NCBI GenBank assembly: GCA_047495785.1 | Contig: JBLDXI010000026.1 | Coordinates: forward strand, 1,054,001-1,118,000 | Length of the DNA stretch: 64,000 nucleotides | Direction of reading: 5' to 3' | Source of the DNA: Lepidodermella squamata | Taxonomy: Eukaryota > Gastrotricha | Shown here: positions 48,231 through 60,307 of the stretch, one piece after another | Numbering within the stretch: the first letter of the stretch is position 1 | How the letters are laid out: each line of letters begins with the position of its first letter | Notes under the pieces: model-generated | Seen by the model: the letters and a program-made list of their open reading frames with translations, nothing else | Database searches by the model: none | What the model was told of the DNA's origin: nothing | Program-made: the position numbers and the translations under genes

Positions 48231-48741
48231 TCACCATAATAAGCGAACCAGTGCAGCGAGAAGCGGGATTTGGCTCGCGGTTAGCAAGAGTGAATCAGCC
48301 GCATTGCAGTAGTCTTTATCCTTGCAGCAGTAGACGTCAATGGAAAGAAATCCAGCGTCGACAGAACCCGCAGTACAGTTGTTGGGGGCCTCACACGCGC
48401 GGGTGATTATTTGGCCGCTGCCACCTTTCGGCGTTAACACGGTTTTCTATCATGTAACAGTAGCTATAGAATGCTAACAAATTGATCAGTTTCACAAAGG
48501 TTTTACCGAGCATGAACCGCTCGTGGTGCATGTCCCATTTGTTGTCACGCCCGTTGGTAGAGGTGTCGTAATGTTAGTAGCAAATAAGCCGCTCGTGGTC
48601 ACCGTGATATTGCAAACAAGGGCATCTGCAAAAATGAAATCATATGAACCTTCTATTCCCCTCGTAAATTCCAGCGAAAATAATACCAGTAGAGGCAGCG
48701 AAAATCGCGACCAGCATAATGCTAACGAAAATTGATTCCAT
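48231..48741 (-). CDS. Ly6/uPAR-like GPI-anchored protein 3
   Basis: Exons 48687-48741, 48507-48625 and 48231-48446 give 129 residues. A signal peptide is followed by a mature start DALVC, a Thr-rich loop with several NxT sites, GGSGQIITRACE, and CCKDKDYCNAA with a hydrophobic tail ending RLLW. GPI anchoring is inferred from the tail. Nearly the same structure as member 4. Confidence 0.85.
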
Positions 48742-49137
48742 TTTTTTGCTTCAAATTATTTTGATAGAGCAAATGCTTCTGAGAAAAATATCCAGGTAAC
48801 TGAGTAAATCGCGACTAGACGGACGGTCTAAAAGGAGCTGTCATATCAATCTAAATAGCTACAATTCATTGCGACCTCAATAGGACTTGCGAGCACTGAA
48901 AAGGCGCTTCAAAAAGGCTTTTGTATGAGCATGAAATATATCTATAACTTGTAAGTCATTTTTTTCAGTTTTTTCAATATTTACGCAGTCCATTGAGATG
49001 AGGCTAATTTTGGAAAACGTTAACGATGCAATTTTTTCGCTTCATAGGCAGGATGACAAGGTGCCTAGAAAAGTTTATTTTTATCATACTAGTATTGGAC
49101 TTAAATGAGTACTCGTTTTTGACCATTCGTAATAAGT

Positions 49138-49361
49138 TTGAAACTAAGTCTTATACTTCACCTGGATGGAAAAACGATCTGGCCCTATCTTACTTGCTGT
49201 GAAAAACCTTATTTTATTTTTGTTTGTTTTATTTTATCATTACAACTTAATCTTGAGCTAGCTGACCTTTCCGAAAGGTTCCATTGACTTCATCACCTAA
49301 AATTCATCCACCTGAATCGCTTATTCCAACCAGGTGAAGTATGAGTTTTACTCTGTTTCAC
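49138..49361. mobile_element. Mini-element M2, copy 2
   Basis: Left end TTGAAACTAAGTCTTATACT, then TCACCTGG; right end CCAGGTGAAGTATGAGTTTT. Matches the copy at 25281-25557, with one small internal deletion. Confidence 0.75.
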
Positions 49362-50040
49362 TTGTGGATTACTTTGAGCAAAATATTTTCAATTATCCCG
49401 CTACTGCTGGAACCCCTTCCAATTACGAAGTGCAAACATACAGACCCTAAAATTAATATCAATCATCAGAATGGTAATTAGTAGATACTGAAACTTGGCA
49501 ACAAGGCGAGAAAAATACGGATAATTTCTACGCAATCGGCTTAATTACCGAACCACTTACCATCGTTCGCAAAAATGCGATTTCCATCTTTTGAACTTCA
49601 CACATTTTTAATACCGTATTTCATTAAATGATTCATGTTTGTGGCTGTGATTGTCATAAGTTTCATAGGCTGATTTTAATAGCTGGTGTTAGTTTGCTTC
49701 TCGCCGTCGGCCTCTCCGCATTCACCAGATGGGCCAGATGGGAAGTAATTTTTCCTGCTTCTCATACATGATAAAGAGATTACGCGATAAATTTGAATTC
49801 GAAATTCGGCAAAAAATTGATGCGAGCAGTAAAATTTATTTTTCGAAAAATCATGAGCTGTATTTACAATGATCTATACAGATTCATGCAGATCGACGAA
49901 ATTTTATTTTTGTTGCCAGTTTCATGCACCTTTTCCCAGTTTGAGGCATTTAGAAGAGCCCGCATTTAAGGTTTTCCAGAGTTCAGATAAAAGATAACCA
50001 GCTTTATCCAGCTTGATTATATAGTGAGTCGGTGATTTGT

Positions 50041-50550
50041 TTACCATAGCAACCGAATTAGCCCGGCGAATACCGGGATTTGGCCGGCGATGAAGAGGGT
50101 TGAAACAGCTGCATTACAGTAGTCTTTATCCTTGCAGCAGTAGATGTCAACATAGCCTATCCCTACGTCGACAGAATTCGTAGTGCAGTTGGCGCGTTCG
50201 CAGCCGCGGCTGGTCACTTGGCCGCCGCCGAATTTCGACGACAGCGTTGTTATGGTTTTCTTTCAAATAACAGCAGAACAATTAGTAAATTTATCCGTTA
50301 TTGTAACCACCAGTTTTTACTGAGCAAGAACCGCTTGTAATGCATGTTCCGTTTGAAGTCATGTTCATGCTCATAGTTGAAGGCGTTGTCAAACCTGTCA
50401 GCTGGCCGGTCGAGGTTATGGTGACGTTGCAAACGATGGCATCTGGAAAATAATCAAATGAACTGTCTTTCCTTGACAAATTTAAGCAAATATACCTGAG
50501 GCGACAGCGAAAATCGCGACCAGAATAATTCTAACGAAAATTGAATCCAT
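50041..50550 (-). CDS. Ly6/uPAR-like GPI-anchored protein 4
   Basis: Exons 50496-50550, 50321-50442 and 50041-50259 give 131 residues. The third exon lacks an internal start, so it is found only by joining. Domain features: DAIVC, a Thr/Ser-rich loop, GGGQVTSRGCE, and CCKDKDYCNAA followed by a hydrophobic tail ending RLLW. Intron phases 1 and 0 as in the family. Confidence 0.85.
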
Positions 50551-50829
50551 TTTTTGTGTTAACGCGTAACTTTTTGATGGAGCAAAAGAAAAATAACTGA
50601 ACAGGTATAACTGAGAAAATTCCGACCAGACGGTCGCTTTAAAAGGAGTCGTCAAATAAAATTGGAACTAATACCATTCATTGCATCTCAATGGAACTTG
50701 CGCTGAAAAAGCTGTTGTATAAACATACTTACAGTTTAAACTTCAGGCCGTGAGTTTTTTCAATATTTGCGAAGTCCACTGAGGTGAAGCTAATTTTGGC
50801 AAACGCTTTAACGATGCCAGCTTCCATCG

Positions 50830-51440
50830 CCTGCTCGAAAGCCAGACGTGGAAGATGTGATTTAAAATCAAATGTGGAAGAATATAATAAATCTAAATTG
50901 ATATGAGGATGAAAAGTGCGAGTAATAATCAATTACTAGGTCATTAATGCGAATTATTCAAAATTGGATAAAAAAATGAATATTTCCGAACATTTGAAAA
51001 GCTTATATGCCATCAATTCCATAAAATTTTGGTCGATGTGGCTTTCCAACCGTTTCAAATAAGACGATTTCTCTATCGATTTTCGGCCTTTTTCCAGAAG
51101 GTTCCTCCCCTCTCAAAAATCCAAAAACCGGTATGAATCAGGTGTGAAATCGGGTCGTTTTGGACTTTTGGCCGAGCCGCCGAGTTTCACAAGACGAATT
51201 GACCCAAACTTTGGACTTTCTTTTCATTTTATAGATATCTTCACGCATTTTCAAGCATTATTGGCCGTTCTAGCAGTATCGGACATTTCTTTATCCAAGC
51301 TACTTAGTGGCCTACGTTGAGCCACGGAATCCACAAAATAGCTATTTTCTGGGCTAAAAATTGATGATGTCGCGATTAGGTAGATTTTCCAAGATGTTAT
51401 TAGCATGTTAAATATTTCTTAAAAAGAAGAACAATTCTGA
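50830..51440. repeat. Diverged segmental repeat, shared with 57250-57640
   Basis: Collinear similar words in both places: GTGGAAGA, GAGTAATAATCAATTA, ATTTGAAAAGCT, ATGCCATCAATT, CCACAAAATAGCTATT and ATTTCTT with AGAACAATT. No open frame is conserved, so it is non-coding repeated sequence between Ly6 genes. Confidence 0.6.
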
Positions 51441-52056
51441 ACTTGTGTTAGATTCACGTTGACCGAGCGTCGTTTTTCACTTTTCAAGAAATGAAAAGTT
51501 GGACTACAAAAAAGTTACCCGATTCTAACAATTTTTAGCCAAATCAATGGCGATTAATTTTGTGGATTAGTCGGTTCCACTAAGTATATGACAGGTGTCG
51601 ATTCTATAGTTTGACTGTTGCGATGGAAACATTTCTGGAAACTATTTCATTTTCTTCTTTTTTTAAATTACTAACCCACCGACATTTGCGCAGAAGACAA
51701 TTGAGCAGATATCAGCTACTGGGGGGCTTTTGTTCTGTTTCATTATTAGCAAAAATGCTCAAGAAATGCTTTTGGGAATCAATGTCAAATAGCATACTGA
51801 ATCTACTAAAGTGAGTTTGTCAATAACTATCCCTTTTTCCGTTATGATTCGCTCCTAGCATGATAGCAATAAAAATTCCAAACCAAATTCTTTCACTAAA
51901 AAATCTCTCATCACCTTGACATATGTACTATGTACTTGGATACTGTTTTATTCAGCAAAATGCATCGAAAGTTATTTTTTCAAAAATTCGAGGTCTCTCT
52001 CAAAGCGAGATCTTGATCTCGTTATCAACATAAGACTTGGATGGGGGTGGCCGTTT

Positions 52057-52527
52057 TTACCACAAAAGACGCGCGATTAAAGCCAAGCCGAGCAGGATTT
52101 GACCGGCCATAATCGAAGAGGCCGCGTTGCAGTTGTCGCTCTGGCAGCAATAGACTTCGGTTGCGAATCCAGCATCGGATCTTGAAGACCGTGTACAACT
52201 CGTCTCACAGCTTTTAACCGTTGAAAAAACGCCAGCTCCAATGGTGGAGGAAACAACTTTGGTCTGAAAAAACCGCAAAATTAAAAAAATAATACCGATT
52301 TATTTATAATTGAGACTCCCACCTGGCAGTAACCGCCGCTTGCAGTGGAGCAAGTCGAGTTGCTGGAGAACACACCAGAGAGAGCTGACGAGCCCGAGTA
52401 GCATGTCAAGGCATCTGTGTTAAAAATATTTCATGAAAACCCGAAAATCAGGTATTTTTCATTAATTACCCAAAGGCTGGTAATAAACAACAGCCAACAG
52501 CAAAACGCAGGCGAGGAACGATTTCAT
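52057..52527 (-). CDS. Ly6/uPAR-like GPI-anchored protein 5
   Basis: Exons 52470-52527, 52323-52414 and 52057-52263 give 118 residues. Signal peptide MKSFLACVLLLAVVYYQPL, mature start DALTCYSG, then SGGYCQ, KSCETSC and CCQSDNCNAA, with a hydrophobic tail ending RLLW. First of a closely related subgroup (members 5-8) that share signal peptide, promoter and 3' flank. In the 3' flank AATAAA occurs about 100 bases past the stop. Confidence 0.88.
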
Positions 52528-52650
52528 TTTTTTACCTTGAGTAAAATTGCGATGTATGTATTATTATGATGGCGGTTTTATGCAGTGTGGGTCGTAAAAA
52601 TATAACGGCTCAGCAAACATGATGGCCTGAGGTGTGTGCGTCACGGCTTT

Positions 52651-52663
52651 GTTGCCAAGCGAC
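52651..52663 (-). promoter_or_regulatory. RFX/X-box-like motif upstream of Ly6-5
   Basis: GTTGCCAAGCGAC, an imperfect inverted repeat of the GTTGCC half-site, 124 bases before the ATG. Confidence 0.55.
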
Positions 52664-53696
52664 TCCTGAATAAGACGGCGAAAATTTACTTTCTCTTACT
52701 CTCAATTCTCAATAAACAATTTTTTCCATCATAGGTAAAACGTAGCAATCTCAATGAAATCGTGTGATTCATATGCTTAATCATGATAGTTCATCTTCCC
52801 GGAATTTCGGAATTTAAATGATCCTACACCAATCCTATACGAGGTAAATCACCTTTTTCAAAGGAAATTTCACAAAAATTGTCATCAAGATGAATTTGGA
52901 TGTAAATTGGGAACAGAGACCAAGATCGGTCAAAAGGTGGAAATTAGCTTTGAAAAATCATTCTTTCTTGTTAATAGTCAGTACCCGCCGCTTTGTGATC
53001 CCAACTATCCCGTTCCTTAAAAATTTTGGCAGCCTTTCCAGCTTAATCTCAGGATTTACAAAGTTAATGAAGTTCAAGTCCGCTTCAATCAGCGAATAAC
53101 TTATGAACAACGCAGCTCATTAGCGTATTCAAGCGATACACCGAATAGCCCCTCAAATTCGCCTTTTAATGGGACTTTTCGGACGCAATCAGACAAAAGT
53201 ATGAGTCGGATCGGGGCGTCTTCAATTTTCATGGGCGCCCTAGCGTCTGTAGAAAAATTAGACGCAAGTCAAGCGAAATTACTTTCGGCTCAAGGTAATT
53301 CAGCGTTTAAAGCAGTGTTTAAACTGAGTTAAACTTGGACTTGAAATGTGAATCCGTGTATTCCTAACCACTTGTGTCAGGTCATGACATTTTTACGGTA
53401 TGTGGTTCGTCTTTCAAATGCAAAATTTTATTGCCAACGGTAACTTTTTTGAGCTCATTCTTATGCTTGCATGAACTTGTCCGATTAGCCCCAATGACCC
53501 AAATAACCCCAAATGACGGCACATCTAAGCGGAAATAAAAAATTCCAAAACTATCTCGTCACCTCAATCGATATTCTTGGATACTGCTTCATTCAGCAAA
53601 ATGCATGAAAGTATTTTTTTCGAAAATTGGAGGTATATCGCAAAGCGAGATCAGATAAATATCAAGATATCAAAAATAAGGCTCGTGTCGCAGTTT

Positions 53697-54156
53697 TCAC
53701 CACAAAAGACGCGTCAGTACAGCCAAACCGATCAGGATTTGACCGGCCATAACCGACGAGGCCGCGTTACAATTATCGGTCTGGCAGCAATACGTTTCAT
53801 ATGCAACCCCAAGAACGGTGCTTGAAGAACGCGAGCAAGAAGATTCGCAGCTTTTAGCAGTCGACAAAACGCCAGCTCCAATGGTTGACGTGGAAACTTT
53901 GGTCTAAAAAACGCGGAATTTTACTGAAAAATGTGTATTTGTGAGACTCCTACCTGGCAGTAACCGCCTGAAATAGTGCAGGTCGAGTTGCTGGAAAACA
54001 CGCTGAGAGTTGACGAGCCTGAGTAGCAGGTCAGAGCATCTGTGTGAAAAAATTACTCCTGAAAATCCAAAAATCCGAAAATAATTTTCATTAATTACCC
54101 AAAGGCTGGCAATAAACAACAGCCAACAGCAGTACGCAGGCGAGGAACGATTTCAT
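53697..54156 (-). CDS. Ly6/uPAR-like GPI-anchored protein 6
   Basis: Exons 54099-54156, 53954-54039 and 53697-53903 give 116 residues. Signal peptide MKSFLACVLLLAVVYCQPL, DALTCYSG, SGGYCQ, KSCESSC, CCQTDNCNAA and a hydrophobic tail ending RLLW. The 3' flank has TGCTGAATGAAGCAG, a variant of the AATAAA-containing flank of members 5, 7 and 8. Confidence 0.88.
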
Positions 54157-54198
54157 TTTATTACCTTGAGTAAAATTGCGACGTATTACTACGATGAC

Positions 54199-54290
54199 CT
54201 TTTTATGCCGAGTTTGGATCGTAAAATTATAACGGCTCAGCAAACATGATGACCCGATTTGTGTGCGTCGCGGCTTCGTTGCCAAGCGAC
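54199..54290 (-). promoter_or_regulatory. Ly6-6 promoter: TATA-like box and X-box-like motif
   Basis: GGCATAAAAAGG (54199-54210) lies about 45 bases before the ATG, and GTTGCCAAGCGAC (54278-54290) 122 bases before it. Between them TATAATTTTACGATCC and TGATGTTTGCTGAGCC-like blocks are conserved with members 5 and 7. Confidence 0.55.
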
Positions 54291-54599
54291 TCCTGAATAA
54301 GACGGCGAAAATTAAAATTTACTTTCTCTTACTCTCAATTCTCAATAAAAAATAGTTCTCAATTAGAGTAAAAAATTTGCGATCTAAATAAAATCGTGAT
54401 TCGTGATTCATAGGCTTAATGCTTAATCATGAGAATCAGTTCATCTTCCCGATTACTAATCTCAGGATTTTTCATCGGAATTTAAATGATCCTAGACTTT
54501 AAATATCCTATTCAAGGTAAAGCACGAGGCCTGACATTTTTCAAAGGTAACTTCGCAAAAATGTTCATCAAGGTGAATTTTGGGTGTAAAATGGCAACA

Positions 54600-55270
54600 G
54601 AGACCAAGATCAGTTTAGCCGAGCTACTGGCGAGCAAAGCGATTACATCACCGCTGCTATCGATCTTCCCGAGCTCTTGGCACTACCCCGATCTATAAAT
54701 GGCGTCTGCGACTTGCAGACATGCTGAAAATTCGTCTCGTTTCGAGCGACAAATCTGCTCTGTAAGAAGTTGGCATCGAACGGGGCCAACGTCATTCCGC
54801 TACGACCGGCAAAATACCGAATCGTTCTGACCAACTGTGATGCAAATTGCGTCACGACGTCCCATATCGAGGCGACAAGCATGCCGCGAACTCGAGGAAA
54901 TGACCTCGCCGCCAGCCATCTGCGGTCTAGCTGATGCAAAGAGCATCTGGGAAAGTGTGATTTTGAAAGAAACTGCATTTTCAAGACGGGACGAGTGGTA
55001 ACTGGGATTTCTAACGAGATCCTAGTTGCCAACTGCTCAAAAGTTGGGGAAATTGTTAAGTGGGTCCCACTTGGCATACGTGATGATCCCGCCGGTCCGC
55101 CCGTGATCTTCCATAACGCATGGCGCTGTAGGGTCCGTTTTGATTTGTCCGAGCGGCGTGGCTCCTGAGCCAAATTCCCCAGTAGGTGAGGGGGATTCGC
55201 GCAACCCCCTCGTCTCGAGCCACGTTTTCCGCAACCCCCTTCCCCCCTCGGCAGCGTGACGTTCTTTGTG
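54600..55270. other. GC-rich island with decayed coding appearance
   Basis: Clearly richer in G and C than its surroundings, with a 212-codon open frame on - (54643-55281) and long open stretches on + broken by stops. I recognise no domain on either strand, and no splice context supports a gene. Possibly a captured gene fragment or repeat. Confidence 0.35.
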
Positions 55271-55309
55271 TATGCCCCCAAGCGGAATTCGAAAATTCCA
55301 AAAATATCT

Positions 55310-55425
55310 CGTCAATCAATATACTTGGATACTGTTTTATTCAGCAAAATGCATCAAAAAGTATTTTTTCAAAAATTGGAGGTAAATCTATTAAAACGAT
55401 ATCAGATATTGAGATCTCGTGACTT
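55310..55425 (-). pseudogene. Relic of a ninth Ly6 gene (3' flank only)
   Basis: ATACTTGGATACTGTTTTAT followed by TCAGCAAAATGCATCAAAA is the 3' flank shared by Ly6 members 5, 7 and 8, including the minus-strand AATAAA. Where the coding exon should begin, the match stops and unrelated sequence starts, so the gene body has been lost. Confidence 0.7.
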
Positions 55426-55592
55426 GCGCGCCATAACAAAGTGCCCGAAATAGAAACAAATGGCGTAAAACTAAATTTTTGCATCTTCGCCAAGTCAGTC
55501 GCGTGGCTGATCGCTAGAAAAAAGCTGAAAACACGTTTACGCCATCTAAACCACCTGCTCGAAGGAGTTTGGGGCTGAACTGGAAGAGGCTT

Positions 55593-57252
55593 ACCGCATA
55601 TTCCGTAATAGCTTCATATACCCGTTATTACCGCCCGTCCCGTTTACAACCCCCCTTTTTAAGCCCTTTGAAAAATAGAGCCTCATACTCGCAATAGCTA
55701 CCCGGGACCTAAATTCAAATTCAAACTTTGAAAATCGCATTTTAAAATAATAGCGCCTAACTTTTTGAAATTCCATATTTGAGGCGTTTGATGGGCATGT
55801 TTGATAGAAAATGGCGAAACATAGCCGAGTGAGAGAAGTTCAGCAACGAAAATTGCCTAAGTAGCTGTCGATTTCCTAGCATTCATGATTTGAAGAAAAC
55901 TAACATTTTAAAATTTCAATAATTTGCTTAAAAATGGCTGAAAACTCGCAATCGAAGGATAAAGTTCTCGATTTTGATGAAAAGCTGTTTACTTTACAAG
56001 CTGTAGTTCAAAAATTATCAATTTATTCTCAATTTTAACTCAATTTTAACGGGTCACATTTTATTCAACATATCAAATATACTTTTTTCAACATCAAATT
56101 ACTTTTTCTATCATTAAACTCTTTTTTCAACAGCAAATTTCGATATGTTAATTTTTGCGATCCACACTCATTAAAGCCCTTGATAATGACCAGTCCGGAA
56201 AAATAACAGAAAATTTGGGCGAACGATGTAGTTTGTTGCTGTCGAACCCGTTTATAAAAATATGGAAAATTGAGTTAGCAGCAATTTTGCAAAGTTACGG
56301 ACAAGTATTTGATTTTTGGCCGAAAAACATTGAATTGTTAAATATTTTTCCGAATAATTTTACGATTTTCATTTTTGCGAGGATTATGATTCAAATGAGT
56401 GAAATTAGCCAGGGCCCTTCAAGGTTAAGCCGCCGGAACGTCTTATACCGTTGCGCTGCACTGAATAGCCGCATGCGCTCCCTGTCTTGAGGGCCAATAA
56501 TCGATTAGCGCAGACCACTGATTGTTGATAGCGTCCCTTCATCTACGCGTTCTACTCAGAACTTTTCGCGGGAGTCTCACAGCCGCGTTAAATTCGCTAT
56601 ATCGTTAACGGCGCGCCAAAACAACCACTTAGATGATTCATTCGATCGTACTTGAAGTCGCCGAACGTAATGATAAAGTACGATAGGCCATTTGAGCACT
56701 GATTTTTTCTACTCTCGATCGTACTATCCATATAAAATCTATAAATAGTAAAGTGGTTGTTTTGGCGCGCCGCTAACGATATGTTTTGCTTTCATGCCAC
56801 AAAGCCCAGTTTACCGGTCAACCGGCTAGAAATTTGTCGACCCATACCCAACCGGCAACCGGTCAGCTTACCGGCCGGTTAACCCGACCTGTTTCCACCT
56901 CTGGATATGATCACCTTAGCTCTTTGGCATGAGTCTGGGCCCCGCTATCATCACCCGAGGCCATAAGCACTTGAAATCCACAACTTTATTATGAAAGCAT
57001 ATTCTTCCCTATCAAATAATAATTTCTGAAGTTTGCTGTTGAAAAAAGAGTTTGATGATAGAAAAAGTAATTTGATGTTGAAAAAAGTAAATTTGATGTT
57101 AAATAAAATATTTTCCATTTTAACACTTGAAAACTTGCTTTGAAACAATAAAGTCGCATGATCGCAATTGTAACACGTCCCGTTTACAACCCCCCTTTTT
57201 CGAGGCTTTGAAATTACAATGCCCCCTGAAGCTATTACGGAAAATACGGTAT
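55593..57252. mobile_element. Large foldback element with long inverted ends
   Basis: TACCGCATATTCCGTAATAG at the left is mirrored by the right end GAAGCTATTACGGAAAATAC. Deeper in, CAACATCAAATTACTTTTTC and TCAACAGCAAA (56080-56140) face their reverse complements at 57030-57085. GTCCCGTTTACAACCCCCCT occurs near both ends, but in the same orientation. No transposase frame. A second element is nested inside (56597-56782). Confidence 0.65.
56597..56782. mobile_element. Nested mini-element with ~32-base inverted ends
   Basis: ATATCGTTAACGGCGCGCCA, then AAACAACCACTT, at the left; AAGTGGTTGTTTTGGCGCGC, then CGCTAACGATAT, at the right. Total 186 bases. It lies inside the larger foldback and so is younger. 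Confidence 0.8.
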
Positions 57253-57640
57253 TTAAAATCAGATGTGGAAGATTCTGAAAGAAAAAGCGAGTAATAATCA
57301 ATTATAGGCCAGCAATATTACGAATGTTTTAAAATTGAATAAAAAAAAATATATTTTCGAATATTTGAAAAGCTCATATGCGATCAATTACAGAAAAATT
57401 ACGTCCTTCTTGCTTACCAGCGGCTTCAAATACGAAACTTATCAATTTTTATTCGATTTTAGTTATTCTTCTAATGACTCATCTTCAATCATTTCAAGCT
57501 ATCAGTTTTTCTTAGCTACTACTAAGTGGAACCATTATATCCACAAAATCGCTATTGGTTGAGCTAAAAATCCATCATCTTGGCATGTTATTTCTTGAAA
57601 AAAAGACAATTTTGAATTTCCCGTGTTTGCCTCGCGGTGG
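57250..57640. repeat. Diverged segmental repeat, shared with 50830-51440
   Basis: Partner of the repeat at 50830-51440, in the same orientation and word order, joined directly to the end of the large foldback. Confidence 0.6.
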
Positions 57641-57680
57641 TCGAGTATAGAAAAAGAGTTAAACTCATTGTTAACTATTC

Positions 57681-58517
57681 CAGTGGTGCGCAAACTTAGT
57701 TTACTACCGGCAATTTTGGCGGCCGGAAATGTCCCTAACCGGCCGCAACACTCTCGGCGTCTTAAACCGGCCGCACTGCCGGAATAATTTTACATGTCAT
57801 CGGCCAAATCAACTGATTTTCGTTGTAAAATTTTTCTCTAAACCAAGATTTCGACGACAAAATTGAAAATTTCCAATTTTCTACGGTGAATGATGCAGAA
57901 CATTTTATGAGACAACCCAGAAGCCACAAATGCAACCCAGCCTTCTCAGGTTAAATCATTGATCCCCTGCCTTGGTACCAGTCTCAAATTCCAGATTCAT
58001 CTGAAATCCAAAAATCGCATACCACGTTCCAATCCATGGTTCCAAAAATTTCAAGTCAAAGTTCAGTCCAAGATGAAGTCAAAAGGCAAAGGTTAAAAAG
58101 GTTTCAAAACGCAATTTTTAATGGATGTTCCAGATAGAAAACAGGTCCAAGGTTTATGAAATCTCTCCGTTTTATCAACTTGAAAGCGGCTAAGACAAAG
58201 TGGAAAAGCTCGTGGCATCTCATTCGAGGAGGAACAAACCGCCAAAATTAGCAAGATAGTCCATCGATCAGTCCATCGATAGTCGCAAATTTCAGCCATT
58301 ATTTGACCATGAAAAATTACAAAAATTACCCCATTAAATTAAGGTGGCTGGACCTATCGATTGCTCAACAAAATTTTGGAGCAGGGTGCCTTCTGTCCCC
58401 CTACGATACCAAATCACCGACTGCACAAGCTTCGACCGGCCGCACGTAATGTTACTGAGCCGAAAGGCCAGCCGGCCGCCAAAAATGCCTCGGAAAAACC
58501 GAGTTTGCGCACCACTG
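57681..58517. mobile_element. hAT-like mini-element with 8-base target duplication
   Basis: Left end CAGTGGTGCGCAAACT, right end AGTTTGCGCACCACTG. The same eight bases AACTATTC flank it at 57673-57680 and 58518-58525. CAGTGG-type ends with 8-base duplications define hAT transposons. At 837 bases, with no transposase frame, it is non-autonomous; the interior is rich in CCGGCCG words. Confidence 0.88.
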
Positions 58518-58559
58518 AACTATTCCGTTTTCCGTTTTGAAGCGAACTCCTCTTCACGT

Positions 58560-59560
58560 TAGAAATCAACGTTAGAGCACTGCTTCTAATTTTACAATGC
58601 AAATCGCACGATTTCTAATTTAGCGTTTTTTCACTTAGAACGCGTGCGTTTTTCTAATTCGCATTTCTAATTCACTTAGAACACGTGCGTTGTTCTAATT
58701 AGCGAATTAGAACACGCACGTTTTTTCATTGCGCGTAATTACTCATTCATAAAACAGCAACGCATTTTTACGCACAGCAATAATTTCTCATTTTTATTGC
58801 ACACACAAAACGCTGTTAATAACCGAGGCGATAGCCGAGGTTACCAAAGGCGAGCGCAGCGATGCCTTTAAAATAAAACGAGGCGAAGCCGAGTCTAGTA
58901 GTGAAAGGCGAGTGAAGCGAGCCTAGATGAGACGTTGAAACGAGTCGAAGCAAGAGGGGAACGAGGCGCAGCCGAGTGTAACGAGTGCGGAGACGAGTTT
59001 CAACGTTTTCCACTTTTTTAAGCCACTTTTCTGCCTGCTGTTTATTGAACGTGGTATCGCCAAGCGAGTGACTCATTCTTCGTGCGGCGAGTGCAAAATT
59101 ATTACCCTCAATAAAACGCACATACCAGTGTTAGCAATAATGCTAGCGTTGCAAAACTGGCACAAATTTCGCATTGCTAGGCGCAGCGATATCAGTAAAT
59201 TGGCTTCGCTCTCAAAGGTGGTCATAATTTCGATGAGCTGGGCTTGTTCGGCGAGGTACTAGTCGATGCTCACTTTAAATGGAAATGTGAATAAAATGAG
59301 GTGAAAAAACTCGCGTAACTCAGTCCCTGAAAATTAGACGCCGTGCTCTAATAATGTTAGATCACTCGTTTTGATCCTAATCGTAAACTTCGACTCGTGA
59401 AAAACTCGCGCTCCACTCGGCTGCGCCTCGTTCCGCTTGCTCGTTTTTCACTCCTCTTCGTTTACTCGAGATTATAAAAAAATCCGCCTCTAATTACGCG
59501 TTTTCTCGATTAGAATCAAAACTCGGTGTTCTAACATATATTAGAAATAGAATTCAAACC
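58560..59560. repeat. Repeat block of TTAGAA words and short palindromes
   Basis: Begins and ends with variants of GTTAGA/TCTAAC and contains pairs such as GAACACGTGCGTT facing AACGCACGTGTTC-like words. Between 58820 and 59010 lies a run of CGAGGCGAAGCCGAG-type palindromes related to those at 17640-17900. The open frames here look like repeat by-products. Confidence 0.5.
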
Positions 59561-59701
59561 AAAAAATGTCAATGAAAAATTCCCTATCACCTTAATATAT
59601 TTGGATATTGTTTTATTCAGCAAAATGCATCTAAAGGTATTTTTTCAATTCGAGGTTTCTCTCAATAAAGCGAGATCAACAATACGACTTGTGTCGCAGT
59701 T

Positions 59702-60171
59702 TTCACCACAAAAGACGCGCGAGTACAGCCAAACCGATCAGGATTTGCCCGGCCATAATCAACGAGGCCGCGTTGCAGTTGTCGGTCTGGCAGCAATAGA
59801 CTTCAGTTCCGACTCCAACATCGGATGTGTGAGACGGTGTACAATTCGTCGCACAGCTTTTAGTAGTTAACCAAACGCTAGTGCCAATGGTGGTGCTAAC
59901 AATTGTGGTCTAAAAACGGCGCAATTTGCAAAAAACTATACTGTTTTTCTGTTTTTTTTATATTTTTGAGACCTGGCAGTAACCGCTTGAAATGGAGCAA
60001 GTCGTGTTACTGGTAAACCCTTTGATAGTTGACGAGCCCGAGTTGCATGTCAAAGCATCTGATAAACAAAATTACTGAAAATCTGAAAATCGCAGGTCAT
60101 TTTCATAAATTACCTAAAGGCTGGTAATAAACAACGGCCAACAGCAAAGCGCTGGCAAGGAAGGATTTCAT
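59702..60171 (-). CDS. Ly6/uPAR-like GPI-anchored protein 7
   Basis: Exons 60114-60171, 59973-60058 and 59702-59929 give 123 residues. Signal peptide MKSFLASALLLAVVYYQPL, then DALTCNSG, SSGYCQ, KSCATNC, CCQTDNCNAA and a hydrophobic tail ending RLLW. The third exon is 21 bases longer than in members 5, 6 and 8. Confidence 0.87.
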
Positions 60172-60294
60172 TTTTTTTTACCTTGAGTAAAATTGCGACG
60201 TGTTATTACGATGACCTTTTTATGCAGAGTTTGGGTCGTAAAATTATAACGGCTCAGCAAACATGATGACCCGATTTGTGTGCGCCACGGCTTC

Positions 60295-60307
60295 GTTGCC
60301 AAGCGAC
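60295..60307 (-). promoter_or_regulatory. RFX/X-box-like motif upstream of Ly6-7
   Basis: GTTGCCAAGCGAC, 124 bases before the ATG, identical to the motifs of members 5 and 6. Confidence 0.55.

Noticed and set aside
54643-55281. 212-codon frame on -, as a real gene
   Set aside because: No recognisable domain, no signal peptide or splice context, and three overlapping frames are equally open; kept only as a composition anomaly.
58816-59121. 101-codon frame on -
   Set aside because: Arises from the CGAGGCGAAGCCGAG-type palindrome cluster.
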